Source: Eubacteriales bacterium
GTDB lineage: Bacteria > Bacillota > Clostridia > Peptostreptococcales > Anaerovoracaceae
Assembly (NCBI GenBank): GCA_028680875.1
Contig: JAQUJQ010000054.1
Span: 1 to 8,294, forward strand
Reading direction: 5' to 3'
Length of the DNA: 8,294 bases
Positions within the stretch are counted from its first letter, which is position 1. Each line of letters begins with the position of its first letter. A program made the translations under genes and the position numbers. The notes below the pieces were generated by a model, which searched no databases, was not told the origin of the DNA, and was given only the letters and a program-made list of their open reading frames with translations. Shown piece after piece: positions 1 to 5,898 of the stretch.

Positions 1-140
1 TTTGTCTCAGTGGTTCACTACAAATTTTATTATTGCAGATATGAAAAAACTCCTTGTTTACAGCGGCGGGACCACGCAGGATTTTCACCTGTCTTCCCTC
101 TTAGCCACAGGCCTTTTTATCAAAGCCAACGGAACATAAA
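1..140 (-). promoter_or_regulatory. Cobalamin (B12) riboswitch aptamer, 3' part cut by window edge
   Basis: Read on the minus strand, this stretch carries the conserved blocks of the cobalamin riboswitch (Rfam Cobalamin family) in the right order. GGGAA lies near 99-95, then GGTGAAAATCC at about 90-80, then a CCCGCCGCTGTAA block at about 70-58, then AAGGAG, then CCACTGAG at about 14-7. A GGCTTT/AAAGGCC pairing upstream fits the P2 arm. The aptamer normally continues past the CCACTG block, so its last helix, the kissing-loop and expression platform, and the regulated gene all lie left of position 1. By family knowledge such elements sense adenosylcobalamin or a related corrinoid and switch off B12 uptake or synthesis genes, or B12-independent isoenzymes. 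The regulated gene cannot be named from this window. Confidence 0.92.
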
Positions 141-171
141 ATGATCTCTTATTAAATTCAGATTTTTGATT

Positions 172-200
172 ATTTTATCATCAACCTTTATAATTGTCAA
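172..200 (-). promoter_or_regulatory. Promoter of the cobalamin riboswitch transcript
   Basis: On the minus strand TTGACA (200-195), a 17-base spacer and TAAAAT (177-172) form a near-consensus sigma-A promoter. Transcription would begin near 165, about 25 bases upstream of the first riboswitch helix. The riboswitch leader therefore has its own promoter and need not be read from the small gene upstream, whose stop codon lies about 40 bases away. Confidence 0.75.
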
Positions 201-237
201 TGAGAATTAAAGTATCAATGTCTTACAGGCTTAGCTT

Positions 238-411
238 TTAAACACTCTGTTTTTCCCATTTAAGCCTTCTTTCATCAACCGTTTCTTCAATATCATCTAA
301 ATCAATTGTGCATGCCGGCCTTTCTCTGCTATAACCTTTTTTCATACAGTACTTTGATAACGGACAATTGCTCCTAGGTGAGCATTTCTTCTGTAACTCA
401 TAAAGTTTCAT
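238..411 (-). CDS. Small four-cysteine protein, 57 aa, function unknown
   Basis: The start at 411 (ATG, protein begins MKLYELQKKC) is chosen because AGGAAGGG lies 7-8 bases upstream, near 419-426. A longer reading from 453 would start without such a site. The protein is hydrophilic, has no signal peptide or membrane helix, and is predicted cytoplasmic. It contains four cysteines, at about residues 10, 16, 22 and 34, spaced C-x5-C-x5-C-x11-C and flanked by Lys/Arg, followed by an acidic tail (DLDDIEETVDE). Four evenly placed cysteines in so short a protein suggest a metal site (zinc or iron-sulfur), but this is inference and I do not recognise the family. It lies upstream of, and on the same strand as, the cobalamin riboswitch, with a separate promoter on each. 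That it is a real gene rests on the ribosome binding site and the cysteine pattern. Confidence 0.6.
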   Translation of the reverse strand: MKLYELQKKCSPRSNCPLSKYCMKKGYSRERPACTIDLDDIEETVDERRLKWEKQSV

Positions 412-502
412 AATAAATCCCTTCCTAGTTGCTGAATGTATAGTCTTGGGCACAGTGCTCTGGCTATCCTTTCAGTAGCTAACTTTTTAATAATCTAAAT
501 CT

Positions 503-511
503 AGTATAACA
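503..511 (-). promoter_or_regulatory. Extended -10 promoter for the small four-cysteine gene
   Basis: On the minus strand TG-T-TATACT (511-503) is a good extended -10 element. No convincing -35 hexamer is visible upstream, where the sequence is A-rich, as is usual for extended -10 promoters. The predicted start near 496 leaves an untranslated leader of about 85 bases before the ATG at 411. I see no recognisable riboswitch in that leader. Confidence 0.45.
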
Positions 512-679
512 TATTTTTAGAGGTTTTTTTTAAATTCATTAATTTTGATTAACATAAAATTTATTTTATGTATACGATTGCCCTCCATTATCCTATACAT
601 CTGCTCCATAAGTCTCAAAATAATATTCTGCTCCCTAGGATCCTTCATACCATGGTTTGAGATTTTTTGGCTGTGCTAC

Positions 680-750
680 AAAAAAGACAGGCAAAACGTC
701 CCTTTGTCTTTTCAAAAAAGACAGGCAAAACGTCCCCTTGTCTTTTTTTT
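680..750. repeat. Two tandem 33-base palindromic (REP-like) units
   Basis: Unit 1 (680-712) and unit 2 (714-746) differ at one base in 33 and are separated by a single C. Each folds on itself: AAAAAGACAGG pairs with CTTGTCTTTTT across a loop of about 10 bases containing ACGTCC, with one or two G-U pairs. Unit 2 runs into eight Ts, and in the minus direction each unit is also followed by a T run, so either could stop transcription. Short palindromes built around GGGACG/CGTCCC and GACA/TGTC are common as dispersed elements in clostridial genomes and are often linked to REP-associated Y1 transposases. No transposase is seen here, so assignment to a dispersed family is inference. Confidence 0.75.
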
Positions 751-758
751 AAAAAATG

Positions 759-796
759 ATTGCATATTTATTATAAATCATGTATATTTATTCTTG
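759..796 (+). promoter_or_regulatory. Pair of candidate ArgR/AhrC operator boxes
   Basis: Two 18-base sites begin exactly 20 bases apart. By hand count, box 1 (759-776, core TTGCATATTTATT) matches 13 of 18 positions of the Bacillus AhrC consensus as I recall it, in reverse orientation. Box 2 (779-796, core GTATATTTATTC) matches 14 of 18. Paired boxes about 21 bases centre to centre are the classic arrangement for hexameric arginine repressors. Box 1 covers the -35 element and box 2 covers the -10, so binding would block transcription. AT-rich sequence raises the chance of accidental matches. The spacing and the gene type (amino acid importer) are the main support. Confidence 0.4.
760..788 (+). 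promoter_or_regulatory. Promoter of the amino acid ABC operon
   Basis: TTGCAT (760-765), a 17-base spacer and TATATT (783-788) fit a sigma-A promoter, with transcription starting near 795 and a leader of about 48 bases before the ATG at 843. A second possible -10 (TATAAA, 808-813) lacks a good -35. The ribosome binding site of the first gene, GGAAAG at about 829-834, lies 8 bases before the start codon. Confidence 0.5.
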
Positions 797-842
797 TGCA
801 TAAAAAGTATAAAACAACATTTAAGAAAGGAAAGATATTGTC

Positions 843-1619
843 ATGAAAAAAATATTAGCAATACTATTTATATTAACGATGGTATTTTCATTAGTCGCAT
901 GCGGAGATAGCAATGAACCGGCAAATACCGGTGAAGAGATGCCAACATATAAGGTTGCTATGGAACCGACATTTCCTCCCTTTGATACCATTAATGAAGA
1001 GACTCAGGAATTAGACGGTTTTGATTATGATTTAATGAATGCAATAGCTGCAGACCAGGGTTTTAAGTTGGAGTGGGTCAATATGGGCTTTGATGGATTG
1101 ATTGCGGCATTACAAGCCGGTAATATCGACATCATTGCATCAGGTATGAATGCAGGCCCGGACAGAAGAAAAAAAGTAGATTTTTCAACAACTTACTATG
1201 ATTCTGGTTTAGTTGTGGCAGTAAAAGCAGGAAATACCGAAATCAAAAGTATTGATGATTTAACAACTGATATGAAAGTCGGTGGTCAAATCGCTACGAC
1301 CGGTGCAGAATTGGCTAAAGAACTTTACGATTCCGGAAAAATTGCAGAAGCAAAAATCTACAACGGTTTAGACATTGCAGTTATGGATTTACAGAACGGA
1401 ACTATTGATGCTCTGATCAACGACCTACCTGTAACAAAAGCATATATGGAAGCAAAACCCGGAACCGTTGAAATTGTCGGAGATGTATTAAATGCTGAAT
1501 CTTATGGCTTTGCAGTAAAAAAAGGTAATACAGAATTACTTGACAAAATCAATGCCGGCATGCAAAATTTGATTGATGATGGTACCTTTGACGAAATATA
1601 TTCTAAATGGCTTGAATAA
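843..1619 (+). CDS. Amino acid ABC transporter, substrate-binding lipoprotein
   Basis: This is a family 3 solute-binding protein (SBP_bac_3), the extracellular receptor of a polar amino acid importer. Residues 1-20 form a lipoprotein signal: MKK, a hydrophobic stretch, then the lipobox LVAC with Cys20 as the lipidated residue, followed by a short polar tether. The mature domain starts near residue 35. EPTFPPFD (41-48) is the typical first binding-pocket segment and resembles the EASYPPFE-type segment of basic amino acid receptors. GFDYDL (59-64) is the family signature. Arg108/Arg109 in GPDRRKKVDFS sits where the arginine that grips the substrate carboxylate normally lies, and Asp194 in NDLPV matches the usual alpha-amino contact. 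At 258 residues it is full length. It is the first gene of a three-gene operon, with 21 bases before the permease gene. The substrate cannot be read directly; arginine or another basic amino acid is favoured by the upstream ArgR-like boxes. Confidence 0.95.
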   Translation: MKKILAILFILTMVFSLVACGDSNEPANTGEEMPTYKVAMEPTFPPFDTINEETQELDGFDYDLMNAIAADQGFKLEWVNMGFDGLIAALQAGNIDIIASGMNAGPDRRKKVDFSTTYYDSGLVVAVKAGNTEIKSIDDLTTDMKVGGQIATTGAELAKELYDSGKIAEAKIYNGLDIAVMDLQNGTIDALINDLPVTKAYMEAKPGTVEIVGDVLNAESYGFAVKKGNTELLDKINAGMQNLIDDGTFDEIYSKWLE

Positions 1620-1640
1620 TAATTACATGGAGATAAATAA

Positions 1641-2315
1641 TTGGAAATTTATTTAAAAGGGATTGGCATTGCATACAGTGGTATTCTGGTAACACTGCAA
1701 ATAACAATATTTGCAGTAATCATTGGTGTAATGGCCGGCTTAATAGTTGCTCTAGGCAAGATGTCTAAATTTAAGATAGTTAAGATTGCTTTCTCTGTTT
1801 ATGTGGAGTTCTTAAGAGGCACACCATTAGTAGTACAGGCACTGATTATGTATGCAGGTGTTCCCATGCTGCTCCAAAGTAACGGAATTGATTTTCGATG
1901 GGATAATCCTGTTATCGCTGCTACTGTTGTATGCGGAATCAACAGCTCAGCCTATGTGGCGGAAATCATTCGAGGCGGACTGCAAGCGATTGATAAAGGT
2001 CAGATGGAAGCCGCAAGATCCATAGGAATGAATCACGCTCAAGCAATGCTCTATGTGATTATCCCCCAGGCATTCCGGATTATTTTGCCCGCACTTACCA
2101 ATGAGTTTATCTCTTTGTTAAAAGAAACGGCCGTACTCAGTATGATTTCCATTGTAGAAGTTACAAGAAAAAGTATGCTGTGGGCAGCAAGTACCTTTGA
2201 AGCATGGCCTGCTTATTTAGGGACTGCCTTTGTCTATCTAAGCATTACAATTCCAATGTCCAGGTTGGTGGCATATATGGAAAGGAGGATGGCCAAAAGT
2301 GATCAAAGTAGTTAA
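1641..2315 (+). CDS. Amino acid ABC transporter, permease (HisM/ArtM/GlnP type)
   Basis: This is the inner-membrane channel subunit of the importer, a BPD_transp_1 (binding-protein-dependent transport) permease of the His/Glu/Gln/Arg family, which normally works as a homodimer or heterodimer. The start is TTG at 1641, supported by GGAGAT six bases upstream; no ATG fits as well. FLRGTPLVVQ (57-66) is the family signature. The EAA loop that docks on the ATPase runs from about 123 to 151 (EAARSIGM ... IPQAFRIILP). Around five membrane helices are visible (roughly 10-38, 62-79, 90-112, 154-176, 190-212). The length of 224 residues is normal. Only one permease gene is present, so the channel is probably a homodimer. 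Its last 17 bases overlap the ATPase gene, which suggests coupled translation. Confidence 0.94.
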   Translation: MEIYLKGIGIAYSGILVTLQITIFAVIIGVMAGLIVALGKMSKFKIVKIAFSVYVEFLRGTPLVVQALIMYAGVPMLLQSNGIDFRWDNPVIAATVVCGINSSAYVAEIIRGGLQAIDKGQMEAARSIGMNHAQAMLYVIIPQAFRIILPALTNEFISLLKETAVLSMISIVEVTRKSMLWAASTFEAWPAYLGTAFVYLSITIPMSRLVAYMERRMAKSDQSS

Positions 2316-3021
2316 CTTAACAAAAGAATATGGAAATCTGAAGGTCTTAAACGGCATTTCAGAAACCATTAAAGAAAATGAAGTCGTATGCGTAATCGGT
2401 CCCTCCGGCTCCGGCAAAAGCACCTTTTTAAGATGCATAAACTTTCTTGAAATGCCTACCTTCGGATCTGTATCCATTGGAGGGGAAAAGATTAATACAA
2501 AAGATGCAGATATCAATAAGATTCGTCAAAAATTGGGGATGGTATTTCAAAACTTCAACCTGTTCCCTCACATGACCACAGTCGAAAATGTATCTATAGG
2601 CCCAATTAAGGTTAATAAAATAGATAGAGCGACAGCTCTAAATGAAGCGATTGATCTTCTAAAAACGGTTGGCCTTGAAGATAAAGCCGATGTATATCCT
2701 TCATCCTTATCCGGTGGGCAGAAACAAAGAGCGGCAATAGCAAGAGCTCTGGCCATGAAACCTGAAATTATGCTTTTTGATGAACCCACCTCAGCTCTGG
2801 ATCCGGAAATGGTTGGTGAAGTTCTTGAAGTAATGAAAGAATTGGCACACCAGGGAATGACTATGGTAATCGTAACCCACGAAATGGGATTCGCAAAAGA
2901 AGTGGCCGATAGAGTATTATTTATTGACGAAGGTGTTATCGTAGAACAAGGCAGCCCAGATGATATCTTTGGCAACCCTCAAAATGAAAGAACAAAAAAT
3001 TTTTTAAGTAAGATTTTATAA
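2299..3021 (+). CDS. Amino acid ABC transporter, ATP-binding protein (GlnQ/ArtP type)
   Basis: This is the cytoplasmic ATPase that powers the importer. The start is GTG at 2299, fixed by a full AAAGGAGG ribosome binding site (2281-2288) ten bases upstream, inside the permease gene. All catalytic motifs are intact: Walker A GPSGSGKST (34-42), Q-loop Gln84 in MVFQNFNLFPH, ABC signature LSGGQ (137-141), Walker B IMLFDEP (157-163, with Asp161 and Glu162), D-loop SALD (165-168) and switch His194 in VTHEM. The NFNLFPHMT segment after the Q-loop and the C-terminal EQGSPDDIFGNP are typical of the polar amino acid subfamily. At 240 residues it is full length with no extra regulatory domain. It is the last gene of the operon and is followed by a terminator. 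Confidence 0.96.
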   Translation: MIKVVNLTKEYGNLKVLNGISETIKENEVVCVIGPSGSGKSTFLRCINFLEMPTFGSVSIGGEKINTKDADINKIRQKLGMVFQNFNLFPHMTTVENVSIGPIKVNKIDRATALNEAIDLLKTVGLEDKADVYPSSLSGGQKQRAAIARALAMKPEIMLFDEPTSALDPEMVGEVLEVMKELAHQGMTMVIVTHEMGFAKEVADRVLFIDEGVIVEQGSPDDIFGNPQNERTKNFLSKIL

Positions 3022-3043
3022 GAAAACTAAAAAATACAATTAT

Positions 3044-3104
3044 ACGACAGTTAGAGAATATCCAGTTAGTGACTACCCTTTTCTAACTGTCGTCTCTTTT
3101 TCTT
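3044..3104 (+). terminator. Rho-independent terminator of the ABC operon
   Basis: A perfect 12-bp stem, ACGACAGTTAGA (3044-3055) with TCTAACTGTCGT (3082-3093), is followed by CTCTTTTTCTT. It lies 22 bases after the ATPase stop codon. The 26-base loop contains a second CAGTTAG copy (3063-3069) that could pair with the same right arm, giving a shorter competing hairpin. The convergent regulator gene ends at 3111, so the hairpin may serve both strands, although the minus-strand side has only a weak T-rich tail. Confidence 0.85.
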
Positions 3105-3110
3105 ACCTTG

Positions 3111-3680
3111 TTACTTTATTACTTTGTTACTTTCAATCATTTTCCCAGCAAGCTCTGCCATCTTTTTAGGCGATTCCTTCATCCCGCCTGTAAACCACGT
3201 TCGCAACAATCCTACACACCCGGAGGTAATATATGAGTAATAGTACTCATAATATTCCTCATCCATTTCACCGAGAAATTCACGCCATTCTTCTTTTTTC
3301 TTCGGCTTTCCTAATTCGATGAGTTTTGTTAAGAAACCCGTATCCCCGGAGCTTAAAATCACAAGGCAAATATCTGCATTTTTTGCCAAGAATTCAAAAG
3401 CTTCCAATACAATCGGAAATAATATCTCCCTATGCTTTTCATGGAAATGCTTATCAAAGATATTTTTGAATTTATCAAGTAATTCATTCTCTATCTGCTC
3501 ATAAAGATCGTATATATCTTTGTAATGAAGATAAAATGTACCTCTGTTAATATCAGCAAGCTCAGTCAATTCCATTACACTGATATCTTTTATATCTTTT
3601 TCCAATAACAATTTGGTAAGAGCCTGGCGAAGCATTTTTTTCGTTTTTCTTACCCGGCGGTCTGTTGTTGTATCTTCCAT
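3111..3680 (-). CDS. TetR-family transcriptional regulator
   Basis: This 189-residue DNA-binding protein is probably a repressor of the divergent MMPL/heptad-protein operon. The N-terminus is basic (DRRVRKTKKMLRQAL), and residues 34-54 form the helix-turn-helix ending in the typical recognition helix and anchor NRGTFYLHYKDIYDLY. The C-terminal ligand and dimer half (about 75-185), with YYYSYITSGCVGLLRTWFTGGM and a terminal SPKKMAEL, resembles the TetR_C_8-type C-terminal domain found in many Firmicute members. The start at 3680 is supported by AGGGGAG about ten bases upstream. The gene is transcribed away from the transporter with about 150 bases between them, the usual arrangement for autoregulated TetR repressors. 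The inducer is unknown. The last codons fall in a run of TTACTTT repeats (3112-3133), an oddity with no clear consequence. Confidence 0.93.
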   Translation of the reverse strand: MEDTTTDRRVRKTKKMLRQALTKLLLEKDIKDISVMELTELADINRGTFYLHYKDIYDLYEQIENELLDKFKNIFDKHFHEKHREILFPIVLEAFEFLAKNADICLVILSSGDTGFLTKLIELGKPKKKEEWREFLGEMDEEYYEYYYSYITSGCVGLLRTWFTGGMKESPKKMAELAGKMIESNKVIK

Positions 3681-3704
3681 AAATATATTTCTCCCCTATT
3701 CGTC

Positions 3705-3739
3705 ATTTTTGTTTATACTGTCTGTTAATGAACAAAAAT
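3705..3739. promoter_or_regulatory. Inverted repeat, candidate TetR operator and regulator promoter
   Basis: ATTTTTGTT (3705-3713) and AACAAAAAT (3731-3739) are perfect 9-base inverted arms separated by 17 bases. The likely -10 of the regulator gene (TATAAA on the minus strand, 3717-3712) overlaps the left arm, although its -35 is poor. A site here would allow autoregulation. It lies about 15 bases upstream of the plus-strand -35. Assignment as operator is inference. Confidence 0.35.
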
Positions 3740-3753
3740 TAAGATATTGATGA

Positions 3754-3782
3754 TTGCAGCACTCTTTTATTTTAATTATAAT
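3754..3782 (+). promoter_or_regulatory. Promoter of the MMPL/heptad-protein operon
   Basis: TTGCAG (3754-3759), exactly 17 bases, then TATAAT (3777-3782), a perfect -10. Transcription would begin near 3789, giving a leader of only about 43 bases before the proposed start at 3832. That leader contains CCTAAA (3793-3798) and TTTAGG (3815-3820), which can pair and would partly cover the AGGAG ribosome binding site (3818-3822). It also contains a small dyad, CAACAGTTG (3801-3809), which could be a repressor site. Confidence 0.7.
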
Positions 3783-3831
3783 AGACATGCGACCTAAAAT
3801 CAACAGTTGTCAAATTTAGGAGTGACGGAAT

Positions 3832-5898
3832 CTGATTAAAATAATCGATAAAATATTAAAATTTAAAAAAACGATATTATTTACCATTTTAACAGCTGCA
3901 TTATTATCTCTATTTGCTATGCCTTTTGTAAAAATCAATTATAATTTATCCGATTATTTACCGGCAAATGTGCCTTCAACTTTAGCTATAGATGTGGTAA
4001 ACAAGAGTTTTCCGGAGAAGATACCCAACCTTAGCGTATATATTCCTGAGGTAAGCATACCGGAAGCTCTTTCCAATAAAGAACAACTTGCTAACATCCC
4101 CGGTGTTCATTCAGTTTTATGGCTGGATGATGTATTAGACATCTATCAGCCTTTACAGAGCATGGATATAGACACAGTCGAAGCTTGGTACAAGGATGAA
4201 GGTGCACTTTTTATGCTGGCCGGAGAAACAGAAAAATGCGTAGCTATCATTGAAGAAATCACTGATATATATGGTGATAATGCTGTCCTTTCCGGTGAAC
4301 TGCTTAATCAGGCAACCATCCAATCCTTATCTACAGGAGAGGTTTCTCAAATTATGTATTATGTAGTACCTCTTGTTCTTATTGTATTACTTTTGACAAC
4401 CAGTTCCTGGTTTGAACCGATTCTTTTTTTAATCACCATAGGCATAGCAATTTTGCTTAATGAAGGAACTAATATATTTATTGGAGAAGTTTCCTATGTA
4501 ACACAGTCCACCAGCGCAGTATTACAATTGGCTGTATCCATGGATTATGCAGTTTTTTTACTCCATAGTTTTTCAAAGTATCGTAATGAAGGAAACACAG
4601 TTGAAACAGCTATGAAAAAAGCGATGGCAGAATCCTCATCAGCCATTGCTGCAAGTGCAACCACTACTGTATTCGGTTTCCTGGCACTGGCATTAATGAA
4701 ATTTCAGCTTGGGCCTAATTTAGGTCTCGTACTGGCAAAAGGTATCTTATTCAGTTTCCTTTCAGTAATGCTGCTACTTCCCATTTTAGCGATTTATACT
4801 ACAAAACTTATGGATAAGACCCACCATCGTTCCTTAATACCATCCTTTAAAGGTTTTGGGCGGGTTGTTGTACGTATATGCATTCCACTATCTTTTGTTT
4901 TTATATTACTAATCGTACCGAACTTTCTGGCGCAAAAAAATAACGACTTTATTTACGGTTCATCAGGTATTCATAGCGAAGATTCCCAATTTAGAAAAGA
5001 TACCGATTATATTAATGCTATTTTTGGTGAAAGACAGCAGATGGTATTGTTGGTACCGGATGGAGATGTTGTAAAGGAAGAGGCTGTTTCTAAATCATTG
5101 GAACACATTGCCAATATAAACTCCATCATTTCATATCCTCTCACTGTAGGTACGGAAATTCCTCCGGAATTTTTATCAGATAAGCAACTCTCACAATTTC
5201 GATCCGGTGGATACAGTCGGTTTATCTTATACGCCGAAACCGCAGCCGAAGACGAGGAGGCTTTTACATTGGTTGAGACAGTTCGAGAAATTGCAGCTCA
5301 ATATTATGGGGAAAACTATTATCTGTTAGGACAAAATGTCATCAACTATGATCTTAAAGATACGATCATAAAGGATGCACCGTTTGTTAACGGAGCTGCT
5401 GTCTTTGCCATTGGTTTTGTCCTTTTCATAACTTTTCGAAGCATATCTCTTCCGTTGATTTTGCTTCTTACCATTAAAGGGGCTGTTTGGATCAATCTTG
5501 GCCTCCCCTATTTTACAGAAAGCAGCCTTAATTATATTGGATTTTTAATTATCAGTTCAGTTCAGCTTGGTGCGACTGTAGATTATGGGATCTTATTCAC
5601 CCATCATTATATGAAAAATCGAAAATCAGTTAAAAAACGTGAGGCGGCACGGCTTGCTATATCCAATACTGCAGCATCTATCCTGACACCGGCCAGTATA
5701 TTAGCCATCTCATGTTTAATCCTGGGTTTTATATCTTCAAACGGTATCATAAGCGAATTAGGTATAATGCTGGGGCGAGGTGCCATCTTATCTTCATTGA
5801 TGGTACTTCATTTCCTACCGGCACTATTAATCATATTTGACCCTATAATTCAAAAAACCACACTCATGAGAAGGAGGAGTACCCATGAGAAAATTTAA
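3832..5898 (+). CDS. MMPL/RND-family membrane transporter, probable non-ATG start
   Basis: A proton-driven 12-helix exporter of the MMPL family (RND superfamily), which moves lipids, drugs or other hydrophobic compounds outward. The first ATG (3919) would delete helix 1 and has no ribosome binding site. The frame stays open upstream to a stop at 3823, and the added residues (IKIIDKILKFKKTILF...) give the expected basic N-terminus and helix 1. AGGAG at 3818-3822 lies 9 bases from CTG 3832, with ATT 3835 as the alternative; from CTG the protein has 688 residues. The two halves are alike. Helix 1 is about 14-31, outer domain 1 about 32-172, and helices 2-6 about 174-323 with SMDY (Asp238) in helix 4. 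Helix 7 is 347-366, outer domain 2 about 367-515, and helices 8-12 about 519-670 with TVDY (Asp584) in helix 10. Both Asp-Tyr pairs typical of the proton path are present. The end overlaps the next gene by 14 bases. Substrate unknown. Confidence 0.9.
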   Translation: MIKIIDKILKFKKTILFTILTAALLSLFAMPFVKINYNLSDYLPANVPSTLAIDVVNKSFPEKIPNLSVYIPEVSIPEALSNKEQLANIPGVHSVLWLDDVLDIYQPLQSMDIDTVEAWYKDEGALFMLAGETEKCVAIIEEITDIYGDNAVLSGELLNQATIQSLSTGEVSQIMYYVVPLVLIVLLLTTSSWFEPILFLITIGIAILLNEGTNIFIGEVSYVTQSTSAVLQLAVSMDYAVFLLHSFSKYRNEGNTVETAMKKAMAESSSAIAASATTTVFGFLALALMKFQLGPNLGLVLAKGILFSFLSVMLLLPILAIYTTKLMDKTHHRSLIPSFKGFGRVVVRICIPLSFVFILLIVPNFLAQKNNDFIYGSSGIHSEDSQFRKDTDYINAIFGERQQMVLLVPDGDVVKEEAVSKSLEHIANINSIISYPLTVGTEIPPEFLSDKQLSQFRSGGYSRFILYAETAAEDEEAFTLVETVREIAAQYYGENYYLLGQNVINYDLKDTIIKDAPFVNGAAVFAIGFVLFITFRSISLPLILLLTIKGAVWINLGLPYFTESSLNYIGFLIISSVQLGATVDYGILFTHHYMKNRKSVKKREAARLAISNTAASILTPASILAISCLILGFISSNGIISELGIMLGRGAILSSLMVLHFLPALLIIFDPIIQKTTLMRRRSTHEKI

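Larger units (their letters stand above)
412..842. other. Intergenic region of about 430 bases with no convincing gene
   Basis: The left part is the leader and promoter of the minus-strand small gene. At 553-570 there is an AT palindrome, CATAAAA-4 bases-TTTTATG. The middle (571-679) shows no clear signal. A 43-codon minus-strand frame (648-517, beginning MKDPREQN) lacks a ribosome binding site and is not called as a gene, although it could be a decayed remnant. At 680-750 lie two tandem palindromic repeats, and 759-796 holds the promoter and candidate ArgR boxes of the ABC operon; both are listed separately. A plus-strand frame from 545 overlaps the start of the ABC receptor gene and reads through the repeats, so it is not real. 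Confidence 0.7.

Noticed and set aside
412..453. Fourteen-residue N-terminal extension of the small four-cysteine protein
   Set aside because: The upstream ATG at 453 lacks a ribosome binding site, while AGGAAGGG sits correctly before the ATG at 411.
553..570. AT palindrome CATAAAA/TTTTATG as a terminator or operator
   Set aside because: It is pure AT with a 4-base loop and no T tract or nearby partner. It is too likely by chance in this AT-rich gap to call.
517..648. Minus-strand frame of 43 residues (MKDPREQNIILRLMEQ...)
   Set aside because: It looks helical and could be a decayed gene end, but there is no ribosome binding site, no recognisable family, and it ends just before the promoter of the small four-cysteine gene.
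545..910. Plus-strand open frame of 121 codons upstream of and into the ABC receptor gene
   Set aside because: It reads through the two palindromic repeats, has no ribosome binding site, and overlaps the well-supported receptor start in another frame.
2238..2975. Minus-strand open frames opposite the ABC ATPase gene
   Set aside because: They lie antisense to an intact ATPase with all motifs and have no start signals of their own.
3112..3133. TTACTTT short tandem repeat at the end of the regulator gene
   Set aside because: Only about three imperfect copies, partly coding, so there is no evidence of phase variation or function.
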